Assembly (NCBI GenBank): GCA_937127245.1
Contig: CAKZLU010000029.1
Coordinates: 131,502-195,501 of the forward strand
DNA length: 64,000 nt
From: an uncultured Actinomycetes bacterium
GTDB taxonomy: Bacteria > Actinomycetota > Geothermincolia > Fen-727 > JACVIW01
Direction: 5' to 3'
In this document: positions 1 to 10,358 of the stretch, in pieces
Layout: each line of letters begins with the position of its first letter
Numbering within the stretch: the first letter of the stretch is position 1
The notes under the pieces: model-generated
The model's database searches: none
Seen by the model: only the letters and a program-made list of their open reading frames with translations
What the model was told of the DNA's origin: nothing
Program-made: the position numbers and the translations under genes

Positions 1-154
1 TGCTTTTTCTTGCGCATCTTTTTGCGCCTCTTTTTGATTACCGAACTCATACTTCTAAGGCAACCCTCCTTCTTCCAGGTAAATGATGGCTCATTATCCT
101 ATCACAGGGTGCTTCAAAAAGCATTAGAATCCGCAACGCCGATAACCGAGACAG

Positions 155-778
155 TCAATGGCCGAGCTTCTCGGCTATCAGTGCGACAAGAATATCAGGC
201 CTGTGGGGCTTACGGGTTATCACAGTATTGACTGCGCAGATAGGATGGGGATTGTCGCACTCGACGCACCGCCCTTTTTTCACGCAAGGGATATCCAGAC
301 CGAGGTTCTTTGCGGTTACGGGGAAACTGACGTTTCGTGCTCTTCGCAATCCTTCGTCAAGGTCATCGACGATATTGTTATAGCCTGACACTATGATTAT
401 CTCTCCCGGAATATGCCCGTTGCTAAAAAGCGGAACCCCGTCGCAAGCTGGATCGATTATTATGCCGTCAAGTGTAATCGCGCTGGCGCAGCTCAAGAAT
501 ATGTCACCGGCGGCGAGTTTTCTTGGTCTTCGCACTTTAACGCCCCATGACCCGGTCAGGGTCGATGAGTTTTTGACAAGGTTTCCAAGCGCTTTCAACG
601 TCTCGAGGATGCCAAGTTGCTCAAGCGTGGTGCCTGAATAGTACACGTTTTTATTTCTTCCTATCCTTGCTGTAAGCGAGCGGTTTGCCTCGGAGAGGGT
701 GGGTAGCATCAAAACCTTAAAGCCTCTGCGAGTCAATCCGTCGGCGCAATCAAGTAATCTTTTCTCTTCCATAATCAC
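155..778 (-). CDS. LUD-domain (LutC/YkgG-like) protein
   Basis: 207 aa ORF; LUD/DUF162-like sequence (SLTARIGRNKNVYYSGTTLEQLG, LSCASAITLDGIIIDPACDGVPLFSNGHIPGEIIIVSGYNNIV) and Cys motif CVKKGRCVECDNPHPIC; overlaps the upstream kinase by 4 nt. Confidence 0.75.
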   Translation of the reverse strand: MIMEEKRLLDCADGLTRRGFKVLMLPTLSEANRSLTARIGRNKNVYYSGTTLEQLGILETLKALGNLVKNSSTLTGSWGVKVRRPRKLAAGDIFLSCASAITLDGIIIDPACDGVPLFSNGHIPGEIIIVSGYNNIVDDLDEGLRRARNVSFPVTAKNLGLDIPCVKKGRCVECDNPHPICAVNTVITRKPHRPDILVALIAEKLGH

Positions 779-3700
779 CTAACGTCAAATATTGTCAGGT
801 CGAAACAAGCGCCATTGTCATTATACGCTTTTATCGTGCCTGAATAAGCCTTTATTATTTTGCTCACTATGGCAAGCCCTAAACCTATACTGTTGTTCTG
901 AGATGTGACGTACGGCTTAAAAACTTTGTCCAGAATATCCTCGGAGATTCCCTTGCCATTGTCTCTTACGAGAAAGCGGTGCGCTCCCTCGATATCCGTG
1001 GGTATTCTGGATATCTCGATAAGAAGGTCAGTACGCTGGGCGTGGGCGATGGAGTTTCTTATGAGATTTCCGAACAGCTGATACATATGTGTTCGATTCG
1101 CTTTCACAGTTCCAAGAGGAGCTCCAACCTTAACGGTTGTCTTAGTTTCTTGAATTTTCTTTTCCTCCTCCTCGAGGATTTCGCCTATGACCTCATCAAT
1201 ATCAACCTCGGTTACGTTTTCTGTGCGCTGTCCTGACTCTGCAAGCAGCAAAAGGTCTCCTATGAGCAGGTCGCATTTTTCCGCATTTCCCTTGATCACA
1301 TTGACTAACCCTCTTATTTCCTCATCTTCAAGAACTCCCTCATACTTCTTGAGTATAATTTCCAAAGCCTCGCATCCTGCAATCACGTTTGCAAGAGGGG
1401 ACCTGAGGTCGTGAGACACCGCGTGAGCGTACCCTTCGAGCTCAAGATTTATTCTCTGGATTTCCTCCTGCTGAGCTCTTCGTTCCGTTATGTCTCTCAA
1501 GTCTATGATGTAGCCTCTTGTGCCACCTTCCTCGTTTGTTAAGGTGGAGGTCCTAAGTTCGCCGTAGAAAATAAAACCGTCGCATCTTTGGAGGGCAATT
1601 TCCACAACGTCCGAAGATTCGGTCCCTCCCGGATTGGAAATAGAGTTTTCCATAAGCCAGCGTTCCCCCGGAACAGCGAAATCATAAACGTTCATTCCCC
1701 TTAAATCTTCCATACTACCGCTTCTGAGAATCCGGGCAGCCTGCTTAGAAGCTTCAATGATTCTGCACTCGCGGTCTGTGATGAACACTGCATCAGGTGA
1801 GAGCTCGAGAAAATTTCTGTAGAGTTCGCGGGTTTGGATTGTCTCTCTTTCACGTGCAACTCTTTCTGTGACATCTCTTGCTACGCCCAAGATTCCCACG
1901 ATTCTATCCTGCTCGTAGTAAGGCGTGACGGTGAACTCGCACGTGATATATTCGCCGGAGGGCTTAAGAATTCTTGCTTCGAACCTGGGGTATTCCCAAC
2001 CGGCGATCGCGGACCTGAAAGCAATGGTGACTTCCTCAAGGTCTTCCGGATGGACAATCCCTTCCCAGGGTTTTCCCACCCAATCGTTTATCCGCCACCC
2101 TGTTATGCTCTCGAAAGCGGGGTTAAGATCGGTTATTACACCTTCCGACGATATCTGGTAGATGATGTCAGGAATTTTTTCTATGAGTTGTCTGTGTTTG
2201 GCTTCGCTTATTGAGAGAAGCTGCATGGTATGGCTCGACCTGTATGCAAGTGAAAGGATTTCGCAGAACGCTTCAACAATGAGAACGTCTCGTTTTGAGA
2301 ATCCTCCTTCCTTATCAGCCAGACACAACGCACCGACAACGTTCCCGTTCTCCGTAAGCCGAGAAAGAATCAGATTTGTCGCTCTGAGCGGTAAGCGCTT
2401 TTCAATTGCGTATTCGTTTGAGCTGATGTTGTTTATGAGTATCGTTTTTCCCGTTTCACAGACCTTTTCAAAAAGGACACCCACAAGATCCATGAAGGAT
2501 GGGTCTCCAACTGCTCTACCGTCGCCCGCACTCGAGAAAACCATGCTTATTTTCTCTTCACCTTTTAGAGAGACGAAACCGCTTGATGCTTTAAGGAGAC
2601 GTTTGCATATCTCGAAAACTGTTTTTGCTGCCTCTTCGAAATCCTTTTGCTCAAGGATATATCTTGAACTTTCAAGAAGGGCTGAGATTTCTTCACGTCT
2701 TGCGTTTGTCTCATTGATGATGTTTCTTAAGGCCTGCTCGGTTCTCTTGCGCTCGCTTATGGCCTGCACAATCCACACGGTCCCGATTGTTTCAATGCTT
2801 TCGGTTTGAATTGGAGATATCCTGGTGAAGCTGAAGAAAGTGGAGCCATCGTTCCTGCGCACTTTCATTTCACCGGACCAGCTTTCCGTTAGGGCAACTG
2901 TTTCAAGGATCTCCTTCTTCTTTTCTCGCAAGTCTGCTGCTGGAAGGATGAATATGTCCGATCCGATGACTTCCTCGGAGGGAAGACCGAAAAGAAATTC
3001 CGCGTAACGATTCCAGTATGTTATATGACCATCGAGGTCCGTTGCGATTATGGCTTCTCCGCAGGCATCAAGAAGGCCTGCCTGAAAACTCATTTTCTCT
3101 TGCGCTTTCTTTATGTCCGTGATGTCAATCGCTATTTCGCTTCTTACCATTCTTCCGTCAGGCCAGTGTATGGCTTTATCGATGCAGCGGTACCACTTGT
3201 GGGTATTCAGGTTTTGAAACTCCCATATGTAGGTTCCCCCCAGGTTCTCGCCCAAGATGTATTTGTTTGTGCAAAATGGACAGGGGGCATCAAGTCCCTG
3301 AAACGCTTCGTAACATTTTCTCCCCACAACCTCACCGAAATCCCGGGTCACGATTCTATTCGCGAAAAGAACCTCATACGTATTTGGATCGCTAACATAT
3401 GCTGGGACATCAAGGCTGTTCAAAATTGAGAGAAGCTCGGCTCTCTCCGTCTCGAGCGCTGCCCGCGCTTTCTTAAGAGAAAGAGTCTCGGAAACTTTGT
3501 GAAGAGCATCCTTAAGGGACAATGGAAATTTTTCATCATAAATTACACAGCAAGATGCACCGTCCATCAGGCAAGCTATTGCTTCTCTTTCGTTTCCGGG
3601 TTTTACAATTGCGATAAAAACGCTTTCGGGTAAGTTTGATTTTGACACGTTGAGCAGTTTCTCTCTTTCTTTTGGCAAAAGCCCGCATCCCGCGATTATA

Positions 3701-3894
3701 AAATCGAAAGACCGCTCCGAAAGCTTCGCGATGCCCTCTGATGAAGAGTCTGTGGCGTGAATGGGGACGCCTTCAATTTCATTGAGCAACTCAAGAGTGC
3801 GGTCGCGGACATCCTTTTCAGGTTCTACATAAAGAATTGTTTTGGGCACACAGTCTCCTGCCATAACTCCCACCGCTTCCATCTCATCCAACAT
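775..3894 (-). CDS. Multi-domain PAS/GAF sensor histidine kinase with N-terminal receiver-like domain
   Basis: 1039 aa; receiver-like N-terminus, several PAS domains, GAF-like region, HisKA H-box (AHAVSHDLRSPLANV), HATPase motifs (NLIRNSIAHA, DNGKGI, GLGLAIVSKI). Confidence 0.93.
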   Translation of the reverse strand: MLDEMEAVGVMAGDCVPKTILYVEPEKDVRDRTLELLNEIEGVPIHATDSSSEGIAKLSERSFDFIIAGCGLLPKEREKLLNVSKSNLPESVFIAIVKPGNEREAIACLMDGASCCVIYDEKFPLSLKDALHKVSETLSLKKARAALETERAELLSILNSLDVPAYVSDPNTYEVLFANRIVTRDFGEVVGRKCYEAFQGLDAPCPFCTNKYILGENLGGTYIWEFQNLNTHKWYRCIDKAIHWPDGRMVRSEIAIDITDIKKAQEKMSFQAGLLDACGEAIIATDLDGHITYWNRYAEFLFGLPSEEVIGSDIFILPAADLREKKKEILETVALTESWSGEMKVRRNDGSTFFSFTRISPIQTESIETIGTVWIVQAISERKRTEQALRNIINETNARREEISALLESSRYILEQKDFEEAAKTVFEICKRLLKASSGFVSLKGEEKISMVFSSAGDGRAVGDPSFMDLVGVLFEKVCETGKTILINNISSNEYAIEKRLPLRATNLILSRLTENGNVVGALCLADKEGGFSKRDVLIVEAFCEILSLAYRSSHTMQLLSISEAKHRQLIEKIPDIIYQISSEGVITDLNPAFESITGWRINDWVGKPWEGIVHPEDLEEVTIAFRSAIAGWEYPRFEARILKPSGEYITCEFTVTPYYEQDRIVGILGVARDVTERVARERETIQTRELYRNFLELSPDAVFITDRECRIIEASKQAARILRSGSMEDLRGMNVYDFAVPGERWLMENSISNPGGTESSDVVEIALQRCDGFIFYGELRTSTLTNEEGGTRGYIIDLRDITERRAQQEEIQRINLELEGYAHAVSHDLRSPLANVIAGCEALEIILKKYEGVLEDEEIRGLVNVIKGNAEKCDLLIGDLLLLAESGQRTENVTEVDIDEVIGEILEEEEKKIQETKTTVKVGAPLGTVKANRTHMYQLFGNLIRNSIAHAQRTDLLIEISRIPTDIEGAHRFLVRDNGKGISEDILDKVFKPYVTSQNNSIGLGLAIVSKIIKAYSGTIKAYNDNGACFDLTIFDVR

Positions 3895-4039
3895 TGCGAG
3901 GTTGAATTACGAATGGTGTTTATACCCGAACCGTAGGTCAACAATTATTTTATCATCGGGCTGTGCCACAAACGACAAAACCGCGCCTTACGTAGATAAG
4001 TACCTTAAGTTGAGACTTATTCGCTCGTTACTACCGGTT

Positions 4040-5623
4040 TTACCTCAGGAACACATCGATTATTTTTTCCCTGTTGCCGCTTCTAAGCGCTGCGATTATA
4101 TCCCTGTAGGCGCCAGCTGCATCCGTTCCGCTCGCGTCCTTGTCGCTAATTTCCACGGGCGTCTTGGACCTGTCGGCATAGAACAGGCCGAACCTCGGCT
4201 CGTATGAGCCCCACTCATAATTGTCAACCATTGTCCAGTAAAAGTATGATTTTATGGGGAGATCATCTTTTACCGCTCTCATCACCTCGAAAATGTAGCA
4301 CTGTAAAAACTTGTCCATTGTTGCGCCATCGTATCTGGGTTCGAAAGTGTTTCCGCGAATCCTGTAGCACATGCCGCTCTCAAGTATGTATATTGGCAGC
4401 GTTTCGCAATTGAAAGTTTCGGCTTTGAGGAAGTGGTAAAACGCTCTCGGGTTGAGTACCTGCTCCCAAAGTTCGGAGTTAAAGTTAAATCTTTTCTCGG
4501 CCAGGTCTTTTGAGGATGGAAGCGCTATCATGTGCTTCAGGAAGGGATCATAGAAATCAACCCCGAGATAGTCGAGTTTTCTCTCATCTGGCGAGGAATA
4601 TAGAGCCTGAATGCCTTTCGGGAATGTATCGGGATCGATTACTTTTTCCGTCACGCGGTCGATTAGTTTCTCAAGTTTAGCGAATACGGGATTGGGTTTC
4701 ACAATTTCTGGCGACCTTGAGATTTCCTCATCCCAGGCGGCTTTGCCTCGCTTCAAGTAGGAGCCAATTTCATTCCTCGAAATGCCGTTGACGCGGGCGT
4801 TTAGCAGGTCAGTCATTACCTTGTCCGTAAAATATAGAGAAAGATGTATGGTGTTGTAGCTCACCATTGGCTCTTCCCAGCCGTTTTTTCGGTAGACATC
4901 GTGAACCGCGTCGTAAGCTTTGCAGTGGGCGGCAATCATGTTATCCCAGGCTGAGATAGCCGTTTTAAGTCCGGATTTCTCATGCGGAAATTGCATGAGC
5001 AGGTATGTGATAAAGGCGAGCCCGTTTGGCTCATTCATCGTGAGCCAAAACTTGACTGGTCTTAAGCCATGTTTTTCGATAAGGAGACCGTTGATTCTTT
5101 GTGTAATTTCCCTGACATATTCCTCGAAATATATGATCTTGTGATAGTCAGTCCAGAGATCAACACTAAGCCAGAGCGGATGCGTGAAATGCAGAAGGGT
5201 GATGACCGGTTCCATTCCTTCTTTCATCACTGAGGCAATTATTTCCGCATATCTCTCGACCGCCGCGTCGTCAAATGGAGGCTTTTCCCTTCCCTTAATC
5301 GTAAAGGAAGGCTGAACTCGTGCCCACTCGATGCTCATTCTGAATCCGTTAAGCCCAATATTTTTGGCAAGTTCAATGTGTTTCTGGTAGTCAGTCCAGA
5401 AACGTACCGCCTCTCCCGAAGGCTCAACTTTCCCGGCGCGCTCGAGTATAGCCCAGTTGTTGACCGGCTCACCTTTTCCGTTGAACCCGCCTTCTACCTG
5501 AAATCCAGCGTTTGCTACACCGAATAAGAATCCCTCTGGCAGCTTGAATCCCTCGTCAAATACTTCTTCCAGGTCTTTTTTCGTATAATGCTTTTCAAAA
5601 ATCACTTTTGACACCCCTTTCAA
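4040..5623 (-). CDS. Glycoside hydrolase family 1 (beta-glucosidase-like)
   Basis: 527 aa; GH1 signatures FLFGVANAGFQVEGG, FRMSIEWARVQP, TMNEPNG, ILESGM, YFYWTMVDNYEWGSYEPRFGLFYAD. Confidence 0.92.
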   Translation of the reverse strand: MKGVSKVIFEKHYTKKDLEEVFDEGFKLPEGFLFGVANAGFQVEGGFNGKGEPVNNWAILERAGKVEPSGEAVRFWTDYQKHIELAKNIGLNGFRMSIEWARVQPSFTIKGREKPPFDDAAVERYAEIIASVMKEGMEPVITLLHFTHPLWLSVDLWTDYHKIIYFEEYVREITQRINGLLIEKHGLRPVKFWLTMNEPNGLAFITYLLMQFPHEKSGLKTAISAWDNMIAAHCKAYDAVHDVYRKNGWEEPMVSYNTIHLSLYFTDKVMTDLLNARVNGISRNEIGSYLKRGKAAWDEEISRSPEIVKPNPVFAKLEKLIDRVTEKVIDPDTFPKGIQALYSSPDERKLDYLGVDFYDPFLKHMIALPSSKDLAEKRFNFNSELWEQVLNPRAFYHFLKAETFNCETLPIYILESGMCYRIRGNTFEPRYDGATMDKFLQCYIFEVMRAVKDDLPIKSYFYWTMVDNYEWGSYEPRFGLFYADRSKTPVEISDKDASGTDAAGAYRDIIAALRSGNREKIIDVFLR

Positions 5624-5900
5624 GCGTCTTATATTTCGAGAGTAGTTTCCTCTTTTCTTCTAACCAAAAGGTTTTCCTATTTCCTGTGCCAGATTGAGAA
5701 TTCGATGCGAAAGCCAGTCTAATCTATCTTAACTCAAAGATTTTGTCATGTTTCAAGAAGCAATCGGTCGTTTGACCCATTACATTTTCCCTTGTGTTTA
5801 GAGCTTCATCAAAGGCGAGCCTAAATTAAGTATGTCGTTACGTAGATGGAACTATGCGCAATAAGGCTTCGAGATGAGAGTCAAGCAGAGAATCTCTTTC

Positions 5901-6458
5901 TCACATCACTCCAACTGCGATGAGGATGCCGAAGCAGATAAAAACAGTACCGGAGATAAATCTTATCAATTTAAAAGGAAGAAACTTTGAAAGCGCGCTT
6001 CCCGCAATAGCTCCTATTAGGGATGTGAGCCACAGCGCGAGCGTTCCCCCCATAAAGATGTAGAAAGGTTGCCCCATTTTGGACGTGAGAGCGACCAGAG
6101 CTAACTGCGTCTTATCGCCCAACTCCATGAGCGCAACGATGACGAATGTTCCAAAAAAAGCGCTCTTTGAATCGGCGGTCTCTTTCTTCTTCTCCCTGTT
6201 TTGAAATGAGAGAATTCCAAAGACGATGAAGATCGCGGCGGAGACAATCCGTACCGCTGTTTGCGGTAGGATCTTCGCAAAAATTGCGCCAATGCCAACT
6301 GAAATGGCATCCAGGAGCACAAAAGCTAGCGCTGATCCGAGAAAAACGGGCGCAAACCCATGCCTCGCCGCGAGAGTGAGTATGGCAATTTGCGTCTTGT
6401 CACCAAGTTCGGCAATGAATGTCAGCCCAAATGCTGTCCCGAAAGCTTCGGCAATCAC
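5901..6458 (-). CDS. TMEM165/GDT1 family (UPF0016) cation transporter
   Basis: 185 aa; duplicated ELGDKTQ motif (AELGDKTQIAIL and MELGDKTQLALV), hydrophobic helices. Confidence 0.92.
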   Translation of the reverse strand: MIAEAFGTAFGLTFIAELGDKTQIAILTLAARHGFAPVFLGSALAFVLLDAISVGIGAIFAKILPQTAVRIVSAAIFIVFGILSFQNREKKKETADSKSAFFGTFVIVALMELGDKTQLALVALTSKMGQPFYIFMGGTLALWLTSLIGAIAGSALSKFLPFKLIRFISGTVFICFGILIAVGVM

Positions 6459-6477
6459 GTCTTCCAGCCTTGAAAGA

Positions 6478-6592
6478 GTTCAAGTCCAAATCTTACCATT
6501 CCCGGGTTACGGCAAATAGGTTGAAACGCAAACTTTCCGTTTCTTCTGAAGGGTTCAAATTCAAATCTTACCATTCCGGGTCTGCGGCAGAT
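6478..6592. repeat. Two-copy direct repeat (about 40 bp units at 6478-6517 and 6553-6592, period 75 bp)
   Basis: gttcaagtccaaatcttaccattcccgggttacggcaaat vs gttcaaattcaaatcttaccattccgggtctgcggcagat. Confidence 0.8.
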
Positions 6593-6806
6593 TACAAGTG
6601 GTAAGTTGATTGAATTGTGATTGAAATCAAATTGGCATGACCAAATACGATTTGATTTTATTGTGCATTTGTCCAAAGGTTGATGAAAAATTTCGGATTA
6701 GGCCGGTGGCAGGAATTCGCTTTCACATTGTCCGGGGTTTGAAAAAACAAAAAAGCTATGACAAAGTGTGACGATTAATGTTTAAAATCTTATAGAGATC
6801 AATTCC

Positions 6807-7661
6807 TTGGTAGGCTTTCTGGATTGGTTGCGTTTTTCGTATCGATTTGTTGTAGCACTTTACATAAACAGGGATAGGCGTGAAGCTTTTTTAGAAAAGG
6901 GGTTTGATTTGGATTTGTATCGGATGCTTGCATACGAGTGGATGAGAACGTTCGTTGCCCCGTGGGTGATGGTGGCTTTGGGCGTAACCTCACAGGGAGC
7001 GGATAACGTTCCGGCGAAAGGCGGGGTCTTAATAGTGAGCAATCAACGCTCAGTCTGGGACCAGATGATAATAATGAATGAGATAGACAGGTTCATATAT
7101 TTTTATTCTGGATCGCGAAGCACAATCTCGCCGGTGTTTAGAACAATCTATCGTATGGCCGAAATTATGAATCCAGTGGGCGGTCAGACGAGAGGGAGCG
7201 AGTTTACGGAAGAGGTAGTCGGTATCCTAAAGGGAGGAAATGCTGTTTGTGTCTTTCCAGAAGGAATAGAGTCCCTGATGAGACCTGACGCTTCCGAGGA
7301 GGTTACTTATTTCCGAACCGGATTTGCGCTAATGGCAATTGAAGCGGGTGTACCGATTGTCCCGGTCGCAATAATCACCACGGGCAAATTTCCCTCTTTT
7401 CTTCCCGCCAATGTTGCAAAGGCGATTTCAACGGGTAGGGCAAGGAGGCTTTCAAGAATAGTGCCTCAATCGAAAGTGCTTATGCGCGTGGGAAAGCCAA
7501 TCGACCTCAGTGGCTTTATGGACAAGCCGCTTTCGAGAAAAGATGTTGAGGCTATCGCGGGGAAAGTCAGAAAAATCATTATTAAGCTGTACTCCGGGGA
7601 GGACTTGGATAGGTTCTTAACTGGGGAAAAGCCGTTTGACATATATACGGACAGAATTTAG
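6807..7661 (+). CDS. 1-acyl-sn-glycerol-3-phosphate acyltransferase (PlsC-like)
   Basis: 284 aa, TTG start; NQRSVWDQ (degenerate HxxxxD-type), FPEG motif, PIVPVAI; paralogous to 39183-39971. Confidence 0.82.
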   Translation: MVGFLDWLRFSYRFVVALYINRDRREAFLEKGFDLDLYRMLAYEWMRTFVAPWVMVALGVTSQGADNVPAKGGVLIVSNQRSVWDQMIIMNEIDRFIYFYSGSRSTISPVFRTIYRMAEIMNPVGGQTRGSEFTEEVVGILKGGNAVCVFPEGIESLMRPDASEEVTYFRTGFALMAIEAGVPIVPVAIITTGKFPSFLPANVAKAISTGRARRLSRIVPQSKVLMRVGKPIDLSGFMDKPLSRKDVEAIAGKVRKIIIKLYSGEDLDRFLTGEKPFDIYTDRI

Positions 7662-8785
7662 ACTCTTTCATTTTCCGATTTCTCTTTTACGCCTATTGCA
7701 ATTCCGGTACAGAGTGCCATAATTCCAATTATGAGAAATCCTGTTGGAATGTACTTGAAATTTAGGTTCATTTTTTCCCTCTCGTCTCTTGCCAGGTCTA
7801 ACGCCTCTTTCAGACTGCTTTCCCTCATCGAGAAATTTAGCTTTACAAGCGGGGCAGGAGGCACAACGCCATATTCAGTACTTTTCAAGCACGCTTGAAT
7901 CGCAAAAAATGTTTCCTCGACATCCTGCACACCGGCGATCGTTCCCATTGAGGGTTCCACTAAAATTCTTGCTTTATACCCAAATAAAATCCTGAAAGCG
8001 TTTTCATCCTGGTTTTTGTCCTCAGCCCATGACAGCTTCGCGTTCTTGATTGGATGTCCCTCGGGCAAAAGCTTAAGGAGTTGTTTTACGAAATCCTGAT
8101 GTTCTTTTCTGATGGCATAGCATTCTGTGCTTTCTATCATGTAATCCCAGAGCTCCATTCCCTTCAGTTTTCGTTTTCCGGTGTACCTTGCTTTGGCGGG
8201 AAGATAAGACATCCCGTTGTCGTAGTAGAGGCTGGTTTTCGGGGTGCAAAACGGGAAAACGATGTAATACGTTTTTTTGCTTGAAATGAGTTCAAGCTCG
8301 CGGCTTTGAGTAAGTTCGCAGGTTCTCCTGTTTACCCTGAAGAGGTTTTTCCTTTCGGCAATTTTAGACTTTGACATCCCGTTTAATAATCTTATGTGTT
8401 CCTCAACGGTTGAGATCTCGGGTGTGGTAAGTTCAAATCTGTTGTACTGCCGCTGTTCGACAATTACTGGTAGTTCGCTGACAACCTGGTTAGCTGAAAA
8501 AATACTTACTTTCCCGTCATAAGAATAGAAATTGTCGAAGTCCGAGGCTACGACTTTTAGCGCGGGAGCGACAGCGAATCGCCAAGCGGCGGACAGAGCG
8601 ATGAGTGTTAGCCCCACGATAACGAGAACAGCGTTTGGCGCTCCCAGAGAAGATAATTTTTTAAAAATATTTGATGGTTTCATGTCGAGATTCACCTTGC
8701 GCATTTCCCAAATATCATAAACTATAAGATGCTTCTGTGGTTGAATTTTGACCAGTATTAGGCTTACCGGAAAAAGATTTGCCAA
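7658..8785 (-). CDS. DUF3068/PorA-family-like membrane-anchored protein
   Basis: 375 aa; N-terminal and C-terminal TM helices around an extracytoplasmic domain; resembles the DUF3068 (porin PorA) family; start uncertain. Confidence 0.5.
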   Translation of the reverse strand: MANLFPVSLILVKIQPQKHLIVYDIWEMRKVNLDMKPSNIFKKLSSLGAPNAVLVIVGLTLIALSAAWRFAVAPALKVVASDFDNFYSYDGKVSIFSANQVVSELPVIVEQRQYNRFELTTPEISTVEEHIRLLNGMSKSKIAERKNLFRVNRRTCELTQSRELELISSKKTYYIVFPFCTPKTSLYYDNGMSYLPAKARYTGKRKLKGMELWDYMIESTECYAIRKEHQDFVKQLLKLLPEGHPIKNAKLSWAEDKNQDENAFRILFGYKARILVEPSMGTIAGVQDVEETFFAIQACLKSTEYGVVPPAPLVKLNFSMRESSLKEALDLARDEREKMNLNFKYIPTGFLIIGIMALCTGIAIGVKEKSENERV

Positions 8786-8914
8786 GGTTTCGGTTTTAGA
8801 TCAATGATAAATTCTTGAAAACGTGGACGTTTTTCATACGGGCATCGTGTATATGAATGCGTTCTGAAAACACACAATTTGCGCCTGGAGAGAGTTGGAC
8901 AGGAGGGTTTAAAC

Positions 8915-10318
8915 ATGGGGATGCTTGACAAAAAGGTGGTTGTTATCGGAAGCGGAATCGGGGGGGCGGGATGCGCTGCTCTCCTTGCCAAAGAGGGTTT
9001 GGATGTCACTCTTTTTGAGCGTAACGCTTTTCCCGGTGGAAAGGCTGCGAGTTTTGAAAAGGATGGGTTTATTTACGATACGGGCGTGCATGCGGTTGGA
9101 AATGGCGAGAAAGGACCTCTGGGTGAAATAAACAGAATTGTTGGAGGCGAACTGAAGTTCAACGTGATTCCCTCCGGGAACCGAATAATCATAGGGGATG
9201 GAGAGGCTCTTCTCCCGCTTCAGTATTCATCCGACGAAGCGATAATGGAGATACTCGAAGGCATTGGCGTTGATAGCGCGAAAAGAGGCGATTGTTTCAG
9301 ATGTTTCAAGGAACTCGCGGCCGAGAAGTCTCCCGAAGATATGGCTGTTCTTGATGAAATGCCCCTTAAGGATTTCATTGACAGGTACACGGATGATAGC
9401 AGGTTTCACCAAATGATTAACGCCACATGCGCGCTTTTGCTTGTGCTCACCTACTATCAGGGTTCAGCGGGCGAGTTTATTCATTGTTTTTCCGAAGCGG
9501 CGAAAAACGGGTCACTTTCTTATCCTGTGGGAGGCATGGGGGCAGTTGCCAGATCTTATCTTGACGCTTTCGAGAGAATGGGGGGTAACCTTATATTCAA
9601 CACGTCAGTCGAAAGTATTGTGGTTCAGGACAGAAAAGTTACCGGTGTTGCTTTGGCTGACGGGGAAGAGGTGGTTCCCGCGGATGTGGTGATATCCAAT
9701 GCGGGTCTGCAACCAACGGTTGAGATGGTCTGTGAACATCTCGATGAAAATTATAAGAGCTGGGCGTTGTCCTTGAAATCCTCCTATGGCGCTGTAAGCG
9801 TGAAGTATGCTTTGAACGCGAAACTAATTGAGTATCCGCTCACTTTGTGGATACCTGATGTGCGTGACAAGAATATGTTCGATAAATATGTTGGTGTTTT
9901 CTATCCTGTGCCCTCAAATATGGATGCCGGCCTCGCTCCCGGTGGGTGCCAGCTCGTTTTGGCGGGGGCGGTTACCTTACCTGATCCGGAAAACAGAGAA
10001 TTGTGCGAAAGCATTCTGAGTAAAATCGAGTCGACAATGGCGATGCTTCATCCTGATATAGAGAAAAACGTAATATGGAAAATTAAAACGGATGTCGCCT
10101 ATATAGCGAGGATATCTGGAAGAAAGCTCGGGGAGGTCATCGGCCTGGCGCAGGATTACAGGCAGGTCGGTAAAAATAGACCAAACCCGAGGCTTCCTGT
10201 AAGTGGGCTTTACGTTGTGGGTGCGGATGCGGGCGGTCGCGGGATTGGCACCGAAATGGCGGGAGACAGCGCATTGAATGTGAGCAAGATGGTGATATCC
10301 GACCAAGAAAAAAATTAA
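8915..10318 (+). CDS. Phytoene desaturase-like NAD(P)/FAD-dependent oxidoreductase
   Basis: ATG at 8915 after AGGAGGG; VVIGSGIGGAGCAALLAKEGLDVTLFERNAFPGGKA dinucleotide-binding motif; C-terminal GLYVVGADAGGRGIGTEMAGDSA. Confidence 0.88.
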   Translation: MGMLDKKVVVIGSGIGGAGCAALLAKEGLDVTLFERNAFPGGKAASFEKDGFIYDTGVHAVGNGEKGPLGEINRIVGGELKFNVIPSGNRIIIGDGEALLPLQYSSDEAIMEILEGIGVDSAKRGDCFRCFKELAAEKSPEDMAVLDEMPLKDFIDRYTDDSRFHQMINATCALLLVLTYYQGSAGEFIHCFSEAAKNGSLSYPVGGMGAVARSYLDAFERMGGNLIFNTSVESIVVQDRKVTGVALADGEEVVPADVVISNAGLQPTVEMVCEHLDENYKSWALSLKSSYGAVSVKYALNAKLIEYPLTLWIPDVRDKNMFDKYVGVFYPVPSNMDAGLAPGGCQLVLAGAVTLPDPENRELCESILSKIESTMAMLHPDIEKNVIWKIKTDVAYIARISGRKLGEVIGLAQDYRQVGKNRPNPRLPVSGLYVVGADAGGRGIGTEMAGDSALNVSKMVISDQEKN

Positions 10319-10358
10319 GTTTAAATTAGCGTACCGCTTGATCGGCGATGCTGAAATT

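Noticed and set aside
2162-2809. 215-aa plus-strand ORF
   Set aside because: Antisense within the histidine kinase gene; no recognisable domain.
6478-6592. Mini-CRISPR (two repeats with a spacer of about 35 bp)
   Set aside because: Only two copies with several mismatches, no cas genes and no leader. The same reasoning applies to 17187-17292 and 19496-19684.
6459-6600. yybP-ykoY Mn riboswitch upstream of the GDT1-like transporter
   Set aside because: The conserved GGGGAGUAG and CCGGCU/ACAUAC elements are not present in the upstream sequence.
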